From contig NC_058523.1 in the NCBI RefSeq assembly GCF_904849725.1, forward strand, positions 340,297,948-340,361,947: DNA of 64,000 nucleotides. Reading direction: 5' to 3'. The position numbers were made by a program, and so were the translations under genes. Positions within the stretch are counted from its first letter, which is position 1. Each line of letters starts with the position of its first letter. Shown here one piece after another: positions 12,444 through 24,128 of this stretch. Origin of the DNA: Hordeum vulgare subsp. vulgare (Eukaryota; Streptophyta; Magnoliopsida; Poales; Poaceae). The notes under the pieces are model-generated. The model was given only the letters and a program-made list of their open reading frames with translations, was not told the origin of the DNA and searched no databases.

Positions 12444-13362
12444 TGATAGAGGCGAAGGTGTCCCTGTCTTTCGATGAGATCGTGGGTATCATTTTGGTGG
12501 AGTAGACTTTGACGATCCGACTACGAACGTGTGAGGACGTCGCGCCTTAGCAATCGCTAAACCAACTTCGAGAGGTTATTGATCACACCGGAGCACGATC
12601 AACCTGACCACAAAAGTCTGTTTCCTGCACGCAAATGAAGAACAAGCAAGAAACTAAGATGCAATCAAGATATTGCGAATATAAGAGGAAAGCTTTATTG
12701 ATGAAGGTGGGGTTCTGTGACGCCTTTGCCTAGTCGTAGAACACAAACGAAGAACTCGAAGTTGCAGCTATGGCGAACTTGTAATCTAAACAAAACCCGA
12801 GTCTAAACGGTGCCCTAAGAGATGTATATATGAGGGAATAGAGAGGAAATTTCGTGACCCTTGGAGGAGGGGTCCAAAAACAACCCTAAACTCGGTTTCC
12901 CCACACATATTGACTCTGAAAGTAGCCTATATTATGGTATTTCGAAATTACATGGGCCTGGCCCAATAATAAGGTGATGCAACACCTATAATAGCCTATC
13001 AACGAAATTTATAAAGTGGCGTCTTGAATATTTCGTCCAAAGCCTTCATGCTCTCCTTATGGTGGCTTTAAAGTGCGAAAATCACCAGTGGAAGCTCCAT
13101 TGTTCTCTCCGGCGTGTGCACCTTATTCTCTATGCTTGATCCCGCTCCAACGGGTATCCTTCTTGTCCATGCTAGGTCCTTCATTCATGAGCACAACAAA
13201 AGTATCTAACTTAGGCAGCATCATATGTTCATGAACATTAGAAGTGTTCCCAAGAAACAAAAGTACCTAGTAATTCAATTGGCGTGCACGAGCTTAGTAA
13301 CTGGTCCAGTATGTATAGCAGCTGGGGTTGTGGGTGTAACAATAGTGTTGATGTCCTCATCA
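12444..13362 (-). repeat. 3' LTR of the CRM-like element (919 bp)
   Basis: It is bounded by TGATAGAGG on the left and CTCATCA on the right of the plus strand, and matches the fragments at 19154, 47478 and 61927. In the first 245 bases against 19154 I count about 20 mismatches (about 8%), the highest LTR divergence in the window. The right end of this LTR is also protein-coding (see integrase). Confidence 0.88.
12822..12833 (-). promoter_or_regulatory. Candidate TATA box in the CRM-like LTR
   Basis: tcatatataca on the minus strand lies about 530 bases into the 919-base LTR, a fitting place for a promoter reading into gag. The same motif survives in the duplicated 5' LTR piece near 23931, but was removed by a 55 bp deletion from the copy at 19501. 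Confidence 0.4.
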
Positions 13363-14666
13363 TCCTCCCCTTCTTGAACTGAAGTCATCCTCGACGGAAG
13401 CTCATCTTCCTCACCCAAATATGGCTTCAAGTCTACAATGTTAAAAGTGGGACTCACCCCAAAATCTGCAGGCAGCTCAAGTCTATATGCATTATCATTT
13501 ATTTTCTCTAACACTTTGAAAGGAACATGAACACGCGGCATTAGCTTTGACTTGCGCAAATCAGGAAACCTATCCTTACGCAAATGCAACCAAACAAGAT
13601 CTCCAGGTGCAAAGACAACATGTTTTCTATCCTTATCTCCAGCAAATTTATATTTAGCATTCATGCGCTCAATGTTTTCCGTAGTTAACTCATGCATCTT
13701 TAATATCAAATCAGCATGTTCTTTAGCATCAAAATTAACCTTCTCCAAAGATGGAAGAGGTAACAAATCAATAGGTGCACGAGGTAGGAAACCATACACA
13801 ACTTCAAAAGGACACATCTTTGTAGTAGAATGCAGCGAACGATTATAAGCAAATTTAATATGAGGCAAGAATTATTCCCACAGTTTTAGATTGTTCTTCA
13901 TAACAAACCTAAGCATAGTAGACAAAGATCTATTGACTACTTCAGTTTGTCCATCAGTTTGGGGGTGACATCTAGTACTAAAAAGCAATTTTGTCAACAA
14001 CTTAGCCCATAAACATCGCCAAAAGTGGCTAAGAAATTTAGCATCATGATGTGAAACAATCATATTTGGCACACCATGTAAGCGAATAATTTCACGAAAG
14101 AACAAATCGGCCACATTAGCGGCATCATCAGTTTTATGACATGGTATAAAGTGTGCCATTTTTGAAAATCTGTCCATGACAACAAATATGCTATCCCTCC
14201 CCTTCTTTGTTCGAGGTAAACCTAAAACAAAGTCCATAGATATATCCTCCAATGGAACACTAGGTACAAGCAAAGGCATATATAAACCATGAGGATTGAG
14301 TCGTGACTTAGCTTTTTGACATGTCGCGTAGCGAGCAACAAAACGCTCAACATCCCGTCGCATCCTTGGCCAAAAGAAATGTGTAGCAAGTACGTCCTCC
14401 GTCTTCTTTACGCCAAAGTTTCCCATCAATCCCCCTCCATGCACCTCCTGTAACAACAAAAGACGAACGGAGCTAGCTGGAATGCATAGCTTGTTAGCAC
14501 AAAACACAAATCCATTATTAATGATGAACTTGTTCCATGTTCTCCCTTCTTTACGATTCTCTGACACATCTTTGAAATCAGCATCATGCACATATTGATC
14601 TTTGATGGTTTCCAAACCAAATATTTTAAAGTCAAGTTGTGAAAGCATAGTATAACGACGAGACAA
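13275..14666 (-). pseudogene. Integrase of the CRM-like element, running into the 3' LTR
   Basis: The minus-strand frame 13872-14666 holds the integrase zinc region and core, and 13275-13868 the C-terminal part. One stop (about 13869) lies between them. The zinc region is damaged: G-H-F-G reads GNFG, and the first Cys of CX2C is Tyr (RYATCQKAK). The core keeps Asp in MDFVLGLP and Glu in GQTEVVNR, but the middle motif, normally S-D-R-D, reads S-H-H-D (codon 14049-14051). The catalytic Asp is therefore gone. The tail (DLVWLHLRKDRFPDLRKSKL, then DEDINTIVTP) enters the LTR at 13362. It ends early at 13275 through a 1-base deletion relative to the 62 kb LTR copy. Confidence 0.85.
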
Positions 14667-16462
14667 AGCATCAGCAATAACATTTTCTTTACCCTTCTTG
14701 TGATTAATGACATACGGGAAAGTCTCAATGAATTCAATCCATTTAGCATGTCAATGGTTCAGTTTTGCTTTACTTTTAATATGTTTCAAAGATTCATGAT
14801 CAGAATGTATGAAAAATTCTTTGGGCCATAAATAATGTTGCCATGTTTCTAAAGTCTGAACAAGAGCATATAATTCCTTATCATAAGTAGAATAATTCAG
14901 ACTAGGCCCACTTAATTTTTCAGAAAAGTATGCAACAGGTTTACCATCTTGTAATAACACACCTCCTAATCCAATTCCACTAGCATCACATTCAAGCTCG
15001 AAAGTCTTATTAAAATCAGGAAGTCGGAGTAAAGGAGCATGTGTTAACTTATCTTTCAAAACCGTGAAGGCTTCTTCCTGTGCGGCACCCCAAGAATAAG
15101 GCACATCCTTCTTTGTAAGCTCATTGAGAGGTGCAGCAATGGTGCTGAAATCTCTCACAAAACGCCTATAAAACCCGGTGAGTCCAAGGAAACTCCTCAC
15201 TTGTGTGATCGTTTTGGCTGCGACCAACTCTCAATAGCTTCAATCTTGGCTTTATCAACTTCAATTCCCTGTGGAGTAACAACATAGCCAAGAAAAGATA
15301 CTCGATCTGTGCAAAAGGTGCACTTCCCAAGGTTACCAAACAAACGTGCATCACGTAGAGCAGTAAAATCAGCACGCAAATGATCCAAGTGTTCCTCCAA
15401 AGATCTACTATAAATCAGTATATCATCAAAGTAGACTACCACAAATCGTCCAATGAAAGCACGTAAATCCTCATTAATTAATCTCATGAAAGTGCCAGGT
15501 GCATTAGTCAATCCAAAAGGCATAACTAACCACTCATGTAAGCTAAACTTAGTTTTAAATGCCGTTTTCCATTCATCTCCCAATTTCATGCGAATTTCAT
15601 GGTATCCACTACGCAAATCAACTTTGGAGAAAATAATAGAGCCATTTAATTCATCAAGCATATCATCTAGCCTAGGAATAGGATGACGATAACGAATAGT
15701 AATATTATTAATGCCTCTACAATCAACACACATACGCGATGTACCATCCTTTTTCGGCACTAGAATTATAGGAACAGCACAAGGACTAAGAGATTCAGGT
15801 ATATAACCCTTGTCGAGCAACTCTTGTACGTGACGCATAATCTCCTTCGTCTCCTCTGGATTGGTAAGGTATGGTGCACGGTTGGGTAGTGATGCACCGG
15901 GAATTAACTCAATCTGATGCTCAATCCCTCTAATAGGTGGTAATCCCGATGGAACGTCTTGTGGAAAGACATCAGCGAACTCCTGCAAAATGTTAATGAC
16001 AGTAGGAGGCAAAGAGGGTGGCATGTCCTCGAATGAAAATAATACCTCTTTGCATACGAAAGCATAGCAAACAAATGTAGTAATATCCAAATCAGTAATA
16101 CCAGATTTAGTGGCAAGTAAACAACCACTCTTCAGTTTTATTTCAGAAGCAACACTAGATGATGATTTAGTAGGCTTATTGTGTTGCTCAAATTCCTTTG
16201 CTACAATCTGATTTTCACTCTTATGTAGGTCTTGTTTTGCTTTACTAGCTCTAGCAATGTCATCTTTCATAATATGTTCAGGAGACATAGGGAGCAACGT
16301 AATATTTTGATCCTTATGAACAAGAGTATATTGATTTGTTCTACCATGGTGTACAGAATTTTTATCAAATTGCCATGGTCTACCAAGTAAAACGGAGCAT
16401 GCTTGCATGGGTACCACATCACAATCAACAAATTCAGAATATGTAGCAATGCTAAAATGCAC
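14667..16462 (-). pseudogene. Reverse transcriptase and RNase H of the CRM-like element
   Basis: The frame 15197-16462 runs from the end of protease (SVLLGRPWQFD) through RT: LVPKKDGTSRMCVDCR, VDLRSGYHEI, MPFGLTNAPGTF and the intact catalytic YFDDILIYS at about 15418-15433. A frameshift near 15200-15227 leads into 14751-15227, with [13 protein letters not shown] and the RNase H motifs [25 protein letters not shown] and [10 protein letters not shown] stop at 14751 (family: Arg) separates it from the tether and integrase. RT here keeps its active site, but the frame is broken. Confidence 0.88.
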
Positions 16463-16660
16463 ACGAACAGTACATGTTACCTTAACCTTGCCACTGTTGT
16501 TGAACTACTTGATATAATAAGCATGAGGATGTGGTCTGGTGGTGAGAGACATCTTCTCCACCATCTCCATGCTAGCAAAGTTGTTGCAACTCCCTCCATC
16601 GATGATTAAGCGAACAGAACGTTCCTTTACCACTCCCTTAGTATGGAACAAGTTGTGCCT
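16463..16660 (-). pseudogene. Protease region of the CRM-like element
   Basis: The minus strand reads VRLIIDGGSCNNFASMEMV, with the active-site Asp codon opposite 16598-16600, in the D-G-G-S form of chromovirus proteases. A stop near 16508 (in YYIK-stop-FNNSGKVKV) cuts the frame before the part fused to RT. It would mature Gag-Pol in a live copy. Confidence 0.72.
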
Positions 16661-16666
16661 CTAATT

Positions 16667-18193
16667 TTACTCAGCCTGTGTTACCTGCACACTTAAAACA
16701 CGTTGAGAAACTAAGCTTTCATACCTTTCAACGTAGTCAACAGCCATGTATTGTGTATCTTGTTCAGTATCATCAACACCCCGTTCTTCACTTGCAATAA
16801 GAGCTAGGGTCTCCTCGTCATAATCACTGGCGGAGTCATATCCACCATCCTCGGTAATAATCATCACGCGCTTCGATGGGCACTCTCTCGGATAATGACC
16901 TCCACCCTTGCAACAACGACAAATAACCTCATGTGTTTGACCTGTGGATGCCATGGATGAAGAAGAGCTCTGTGCGGACTCGAAAGGTGTGCTCTTGGCG
17001 AATGGTGGTGCAGGGGCCTGATTCCTGGTATCTCTTGTGGAATTGGCGGCTGAAGGAGGCGGTGCTAATGTAGAAGGGCGTGTGGAAGTAGATGTGGTTC
17101 GTGGCATCCATGAGGAAGTGTGGCCTGCAGAAAAATTAGTTCTTGCCAATGCCTGTCGATCCTGCACTTCACGTTAAGCTTTGCAAGCAAGATGGAATAA
17201 ACGAGTGATAGTGTTATAATCCTTATATTCTAGAATGGACTGAATATCTCTATTTAATCCACCCATAAAACATGCAAGTATAGCTTCATTGTCCTCAACA
17301 ATACCACATCTAATTATTATAGTTTGTAATTCCCGATAATATTGTTCTACGAACTTTTTTCCTTGTCTTAAACGCTGTAAGTTTTGAAGTAATTCACGTT
17401 GAAAATATGGTGGAACCCAATGAGTACGCATAGCAGTTTTCAAAGCAGTGCAAGTAGTTGGAATATTAGCATGATGTATTCGGCAATATTCAGACCACCA
17501 AACACAAGCAAAACTAGTGAAAGAACAAACAGCAGCAGCAACACGTCTATCTTCAGGAAATTGCAAGCATGTAAAACGTTGCTCTCTTTCTAACTCCCAA
17601 GTAAGATATATATCAGGAACATATCAACCATCAAAGGTAGGGATGTTTAATTTAAGTTTAGGGAGATGGTCATGATCCCGTACCTAAGGGTTTGGTGCAT
17701 CCCTACCATTGCGATTGTATCCATGTGGACGACCGGCAGCTTGTCGTGGTGGTTGTTGTTCCTGGTATTGAACCGGAGCAACCTCTCCCTTATCATCGTA
17801 ATCACCATCATAGTCATCATCATAATCCTCATTCTTCTTAGCCATAGAAACCTCGGTAGTAGCAGGTGGAGGAGGAGCAGCAGCAGTAGTAGCAACAACA
17901 CCAAAATTCCGCACTTGTCCGACAGGCACACGTCGCGCTCGTAGCCGTTGTGGTTGTGGTTGAAGAGGGACAGAAGCTGCAGCTGGTGGTGGTAAACGAG
18001 CAAGCACCTCATTGAACTTGGCGTTCATCTTGGTGTCCAATTTCTTCTCCATACCGTCGAGCTTGTCCATGGCCTCTCCAAAGGTGGTCACGAAATCCTG
18101 TACCTAGTCAGACATCATTTGCTGAAATTTATCATGGAGTTCCCGGTTGGTCAGGTTCTCCCGGTCGATCTCCTCGTCGTGTGATCCTGGCAT
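16667..18193 (-). pseudogene. gag of the CRM-like element
   Basis: The start codon opposite 18191-18193 opens MPGSHDEEIDRENLTN. A stop follows near 18103, where VQDF would be preceded by Trp. The body then reads in pieces: 17684-18091 (a Pro-rich, Asp/Tyr-rich stretch and Arg/Gly sequence), 17174-17566 (capsid-like SFTSFACVWWSEYCR, FVEQYYRELQ) and 16667-17167. The last has a complete zinc knuckle, CRCCKGGGHYPREC, near 16880-16922. Stops at 17174 and near 17625 and shifts between the pieces break it. Confidence 0.8.
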
Positions 18194-19153
18194 GGTTAGC
18201 AGCAATAGGAACACAGAAGAATATGAACCTATAGACTACTAGGAAGTAGTGGTGGTGTGTCACAAATCCGTCAAGCAAATATCAATTTCTTACCAATTCT
18301 TACCCAGTAGCAGGTGGCGATCGACAACCGGTGTAGTCAAAACTCTCAAAGCTTGGATAGAGCGATTGCGAGGTGGTGTCAAACACACGATGTAGATGTA
18401 TGTGGAGTTGGGAAGGCTTATAATATGGTAGCAAGAAGGGTCAGCAATAATCAGTTCAGAGATGCAAAATTGAAAAGACACTCAACGACGGTAGCGTGCT
18501 ATTCCTAGGCTAGACCGTACTAGAAACGCGAGCCTCGAACACCAACAAAGTCACGACGACATGGACTAATCAAGGGAAGGGCCACTCTGTTTTTTCTCTC
18601 TTTTTGCGCTCTTTTTTTCTGCGCTTTTTTCTAAATCACTATAATGGGGAGTGTCTCAAAACTCTTCCCAAGGACCAAAAACATGATAGGCACGGAAAAA
18701 AAATGACAATTTTTTTTAATTTCTGGAGCAATTCGGGGCTGCGACGATCAAAAAATGCGACAAAAATCACTATGATGGCGAGTGTCTCAAATCTCTCTAA
18801 AAAGCCTAAAAACGATAGGGAATTTTTTTCACCCCTCGAAATTTTGGCCTAAAAAGTTCTCTCGAAAGCGTGCCAGACTCTTTTTTTCTTTTTCCGAAAC
18901 CTAATTAGGTAAGGAAACGCGAAACCGAAAGCAAAAGGATCTCGAAATTTACCTAAGGCGGAAAGGATTGTGGTGGATATATGGTGGTGGTATATGGCAG
19001 CAAGGCTGAAGAGACTATGCAAAGGCTCAGATTGGTTCACATATGATGATCTAGCCCTAATTTTTTCGTGGACTATAGGTATGAAGAACAGATGCGATCT
19101 AACTACAAAAACTGGTAAAATCTCACCAAGCAACCTGGAAATCTGATACCACT
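18194..19153 (-). other. Leader of the CRM-like element with primer-binding site
   Basis: Non-coding. Next to the 5' LTR the minus strand reads agtggtatcagatttccagg (19134-19153), a tRNA-iMet-type primer site (TGGTATCAGA). The middle holds an imperfect direct repeat of about 55 bases (18633-18689 and 18764-18818), both starting aaatcact and ending gatag. Homopolymer T and A runs surround them. Confidence 0.7.
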
Positions 19154-19690
19154 TGATAGAGGCGAAGTTGTCCCTCTCTTTCGATGATATCGTGGGTATC
19201 GTTTTGGTGGAGTAGACTTTGACGATCCGACTACGAATGTGTGAAGACGTCGCGCCTTAGCAATCGCCAAACCAACTCTGAAAGGTTATTGATCAAATCG
19301 GAGCATGATCAACCTGACCACGAAGGTCTGTTTCCTGCATGCAAATGAAGAACAAGCAAGAAAATAAGATGCAATCCAGATATTGTCAATATAAGAGGAA
19401 AGCTTTATTGATAAAGGTGGGGTTCTGTGACGCCTTTGTGTGGTCGTAGAACACAAACGAAGAATGCGAAGTTGCAGCTATGGCGAACTTGTAATCTAAA
19501 CAAAACAGAGAGGCAATTCCATGACCCTTGGAGGAGGGGTCCGAAAACAGCCCTAAACTCGGTTTCCCAACACATACGGACTCTAAAAATAGCCTATATT
19601 ATGGTATTTCGTAATTACATGGGCCTGACCCAAAAATAAGGTGGCGCAACACCTATAATAGCCTATCGACGAAATTTATGAAGTGGCGTC
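19154..19690 (-). repeat. 5' LTR of the CRM-like element, piece 1
   Basis: It aligns with 12444-12990 of the 3' LTR. It lacks 55 bases at 19506 relative to the duplicated copy at 23891-23952. It ends gcgtc at 19686-19690, the target duplication of the Athila-type element that begins at 19691. Confidence 0.88.
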
Positions 19691-21211
19691 TGATGACCCA
19701 CAAGTATAGGGGATCTATCGTAGTCCTTTCGATAAGTAAGAGTGTCGAACCCAACGAGGAGCAGAAGGATCTGACAAGTGGTTGTCAGCACGGTAATATT
19801 TGCAAGCACTGAAATTGTCGGTAACAAGTAGTTGTGTGACAAGATGATTCGTAGCAAGTAGCAAGTAGCAAAAGTAACAACAGTGCAGTATAGTGGCCCA
19901 ATCCCTTTTGTAGCAAGGGACAAGCCTGGACAAACTCTTATAGGAGGTAAAGCGCTCCCGAGCCACATGGGAATTTCTGTCAAGCTAGTTTTCATCATGT
20001 TCATATGATTCGTGTTCGCTACTTTGATAGTTTGATATGTGGGTGGACCGGGGCTTAGGTATTGCCCTTACTTGGACAAGCATCCCACTTATGATTAACC
20101 CCTCTCGCAAGCATCCGCAACTACGAAAGAAGAATTAAGACAAAGTCTAACCATAACATTAAACTAGTGGATCCAAATCAGCACCTTACGAAGCAACGCA
20201 TAAACTAGAGTTTAAGCTTCTGTCACTCTAGCAACCCATTATCTACTTACTACTTCCCAATGCCTTCCTCTAGGCCAAAATAATTGTGAAGTTTTATGTA
20301 GTCGATGTTCACATAACACCACTAGAGGAAAAACAACATACAACACATCAAAATATCGAACGAATACCAAATTCACATGACTACTTATAGCATGACTTAT
20401 CCCATGTCCTCAGGAACAAAAGTGACTACTCACAAAGCATAATAATATTCATGACCAGAGAGGTAATGAGTAGCATCAAAGATCTGAACATATAATCTAC
20501 CACCAAGTAATCCAACTAGCATCAACTACAAAGAGTAATTAACACTAGTAGCAACCTTACAAGTACCAATCGGAATCGCGAGACGGAGATTGGTAACAAG
20601 AGATGAACTAGAGTTTGGAGATGAGATGGTGCTGATGAAGATGTTGATGGTGACGAGTCCCCTCCGATGAGAGGAGTGTTGGTGATGACGATGGCGACGA
20701 TTTCCCCCTCCGGGAGGGAAGTTTCCCCGGGAGGATCGTCCTGCCGGAGCTCTAGATTGGTTCTGCTCAAGTTCCGCCTCGTGGCGGCGGCGAATCCTCT
20801 GAAAAGCCTCCTCTTGTTTTTTTCTAGAATGAAACCCTTCTTGTAGCAAAAGGGGGAGCTAGAAGGCCAAGTGGGAGCCCACAAGCCCCCTAGGCGCGGC
20901 CAGGGGGGAGGCCGCGCCTAGCAAACTTGTGGCCTTCTGCTGGTGCCCCTCTAGTACTTCTTCGGCCCAGTATTTTTTATAAATCCCAAAAAAATCCTCG
21001 TTGATTTTCACGGCTTTTGGAGTTGTAGAGTATAGGTATCTCAAACTTGCTCCTTTTTCAGACCAGAATTCCAGCTGCCGGCATTCTCCCTCTTCATGTA
21101 AACCTTGCAAAATAAGAGAGAAAAGGCATAAGTATTGTACTGTGAAGTGTAATAACAGCCCAAAAAGCGATAAATATCAACATGAAAGCATGATGCAAAA
21201 TGGACGTATCA
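19691..21211 (-). repeat. Athila-type 3' LTR, duplicated copy (1521 bp)
   Basis: It runs from TGATGACCCACAAGTATAGG to GGACGTATCA. The flanking actcccccaagctt is the polypurine tract read on the other strand. It contains a nested GC-rich inverted repeat at 20861-20938. Confidence 0.9.
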
Positions 21212-23411
21212 ACTCCCCCAAGCTTAGACCTCGTTTGTCCTCAAGCGAAAGCCTGGATCAATAAACATGCCCACATGTTTAGGGAGAGAGGTGTCGACAA
21301 AACAAGATACACACATGCAGGCATCATGATCATTGTCAGAACAGCAATACCATCATATCATCCCTTATGCTAAAGTGACAATTACTTCACAAAGTAAAGC
21401 ATGGATCAAGAACCTTATCGAGAATTAACAACCGATAGCCTTTAGTCACTGAAGCAATTGCAATTTATCACAACATCGGAAAGAGTCAAATAAGAGCTTG
21501 TAAAGCAAATCCACATACTCAATCATCTTTTCATTCTCTACAATTGCTACAACTCACGTGGTACTCATGAGATCAAAGATTCAGCTGTACATAGAGAAAG
21601 ATAGGGGCTTATAGTTTCGCCTCCCAACCATTTACCTCAAGGGTAATGTCAACAACAACAATTCATGAATACTTACCTCCAAGTTGACATATGAATATAG
21701 ATCTTTCCCAAGCATATGATGTTAGCCAGTATAAAGGCGGAGTATGGAATGGGTGAAGATCACCATGACTCTTTCAAGGGCAAAAAGTAAAGGTACAAGA
21801 TAGGCCCTTCGCAGAGGGAAGCAGAGGTTGTCATGCGCTTTTGAGGTTTGGATGTGTGTCCTCTTAGTGTGGAGGAACGTCACTTTATATTGGCTCCTGT
21901 GATAAAGAATTTTATTAGCAGTGTCTTCCTCATCACAGGTTCTTCAAAGCTTATTTTCCACACACTAATAGATCATACATATTAGGGAACAATTTTTATT
22001 GCTTGCACCAATCACAACTTACTAGAGGGATCTTATTCAATCCATAGGTAGGTATGGTGGACTCTCATGGCAAAACTGGGTTGAAGTTTTATGGATGCAC
22101 AAGTAGTATCTCTACTTGGTGCGGGAGATTTGGCTAATATGAGGTGGAAGCAATCATCACATTCTAAGGGATCTCTAGTCATATAACATTGTTCGGAACC
22201 AAGCAAACACAATTCATTATGTTGTCTTCCTTGTCCAACATCTACTTCTAAGCATGTAATAGTTTAGTGAGTGTTCACAATCATAGATGGTGTCAAAGAT
22301 GATATATTTATATGTGAACCTCTCCTTCTTTATCACTTCCTATTAATTGCAACAATGACCAAGGTCTACGTTTATCTACCCTCAACAAGTTTCAATTCAT
22401 CATTCTTTTTATATGTGAAGCCATCACTTCCCATAAGATCATTGCATGATCTTTTCATGCTTTTGTTCTTTTCTCATCCTTTTGATCATGGCATGAGACA
22501 AGGCCCTTAACTAAGACACTCTTTATTATATGGCTTACGAGCTCGAATACATCGGGGGTGACACAAAGCAAAACTCAAGCCTAAAACACTAAGACCTTTA
22601 TTCTACTAGAGGAAGATAAAGCTAAAAAGGAACAAACTAAAACAAAGGTAAAGGCAAAAGATGTGATGGTGATACAATACCGGGGCAACTCCCCCAAGCT
22701 TGGCACAAGCCAAGGGGATTCCCCATACCCATGCTTAGTTGTCTTCCTTTGGAGGTGATGGTGGTGGAGTTGTTTTGTCCTTTGATTCCAAAAGGGCCAT
22801 CAATCTTTGATTTATACCTTGGAGATCTGTGATATGTTTCTCCAGCAAAACAACTTCACGAGTGAGATAAGTATTGCGAGCACGAGTTGTTTCACAAAAC
22901 CTCAAGAATTGAATCAAGGATGGAGACAGTAGGTGGAGGTAGGGTTGGAGGAAATCCACTTCTTCAACTTCTTATTTGTTGAACACAGATTGTACTTCAT
23001 CACACGCCTCATTCTTCTCCTTAGTTCTGCCCTTGCCTTCCGTGACTTCCACTCTTTTCAGATCAGCATCTATTTCTTCATAGACTTGAGGGAAATTTTT
23101 CTCCCCGACAGATTCCTGAGACAGCATCCTCGCTCTAAATCTGCAGCAGAAAACAGGCTCGGAACGAAAACAGAGGAAATTTGCGTGATACGAGGGTCAG
23201 ACCTTTCGGAAGAATATATAATGATTTTTTTCGACCAGAAGGAGTACTCGGCAAGAAAACGGACTCCGAGAGGCACACGAGGTGGTCACAAGCCCCCCAG
23301 GCACGGCCAGGGGGTGGCCTGCACCTGGTTGGCTTGTCGCCTCCTCGTACGCTTTCCGAACTGCTTTAAATTTTTCTATTTTTTCAAAAATTCCAAAACG
23401 GACAAAAATTC
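21212..23411 (-). mobile_element. Non-coding 3' domain of the Athila-type element, copy 1
   Basis: About 2.2 kb lies between integrase and the polypurine tract. It is non-coding except for a 74-codon frame on the minus strand at 22735-22959 that is also kept in copy 2 (27171-27395). A second GC-rich hairpin-forming block like that of the LTR lies near 23285-23345. Confidence 0.75.
22735..22959 (-). CDS. Small downstream reading frame of the Athila-type element, copy 1
   Basis: This frame of about 74 codons reads DFLQPYLHLLSPSLIQFLRF, then CETTRARNTYLTREVVLLEK, and ends in a Pro/Lys-rich tail KTTPPPSPPKEDN. It looks helical with a leucine-rich, coiled-coil-like middle. It has no ATG (the first codon is GTG, with a stop five codons upstream), so it is probably the tail of a decayed longer frame. 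Athila elements may carry an extra gene here, but no membrane or envelope feature is visible. Function unknown. Confidence 0.4.
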   Translation of the reverse strand: MDFLQPYLHLLSPSLIQFLRFCETTRARNTYLTREVVLLEKHITDLQGINQRLMALLESKDKTTPPPSPPKEDN

Positions 23412-23884
23412 CTACTGGAAAAGTTTTGGAGTCCGTTTACTTACCGAATCACATACCTCTTCGTTTTCGGAGTTTGAAACAGGCTGATAAATATCCCTTA
23501 GGTACTCCTCCGGATTTATGATATTGATAATATTGCTTTCAACATTTATGGGAGTACCTGAGATATAATGCTTGATTCTCTGCCCATTTACCACTCTCGG
23601 ACAATTACCTTCCGTGTTGTTGATCTTGATAGCACCGGAACGATATACTTCCTCAACAATGTAAGGACCTTCCCATTTAGAGAGAAGCTTGCCTGCAAAA
23701 AATCTTAAACGAGAATTATATAGCAAGACATAATCACCTACATTGAACTCACGCTTTTGTATACTTTTATCATGCCACCTCTTAACCTTTTCTTTGAACA
23801 ACTTGGCATTCTCATATGCCTGAGTTCTCCATTTATCAAGTGAGCTAATATAAAATAACCTCTTCTCACTAGCAAGTTTGAAAT
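23412..23884 (-). pseudogene. Integrase C-terminus, duplicated fragment
   Basis: The minus strand reads DFKLASEKRLFYISSLDKWR, KLFKEKVKRWHDKSIQKREF, NVGDYVLLYNSRLRFFAGKL and the KWEGPY motif of the gypsy integrase C-terminal (GPY/F) domain, then an acidic tail ending TPKLFQ. It is a partial copy made by the tandem duplication, and its upstream sequence is CRM LTR rather than integrase. The intact-context copy is 27849-28357. Confidence 0.85.
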
Positions 23885-24128
23885 CAAAACAGAGAGGAAA
23901 CAGAGAGTCTAGACAGTGCCCTAAGGGTTGTATATATGAGGGAATAGAGAGGCAATTCCGTGAACCTTGGAGGAGGGGTCCGAAAACAGCCCTAAACTCG
24001 GTTCCCCACACATACGGACTCTAAAAATAGCCTATATTATGGTATTTCGTAATTACATGGGCCGGGCCCAAAAATAAGGTGGCGCAACACCTATAATAGC
24101 CTATCGACGAAATTTATGAAGTGGCGTC

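Larger units (their letters stand above)
19501..23884. repeat. Tandem duplication, copy 1
   Basis: It contains the end of the CRM LTR piece (from caaaacagagagg), the target site gcgtc, a complete Athila-type 3' LTR (19691-21211), the non-coding 3' domain and the integrase C-terminus (23412-23884). The same order is repeated at 23885-28325. The head-to-tail junction at 23885-23888 shares caaa between the integrase end and the LTR start. The two copies differ by scattered substitutions, about 14 in the first 290 LTR bases, so they are not a read-level artefact. Confidence 0.85.
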
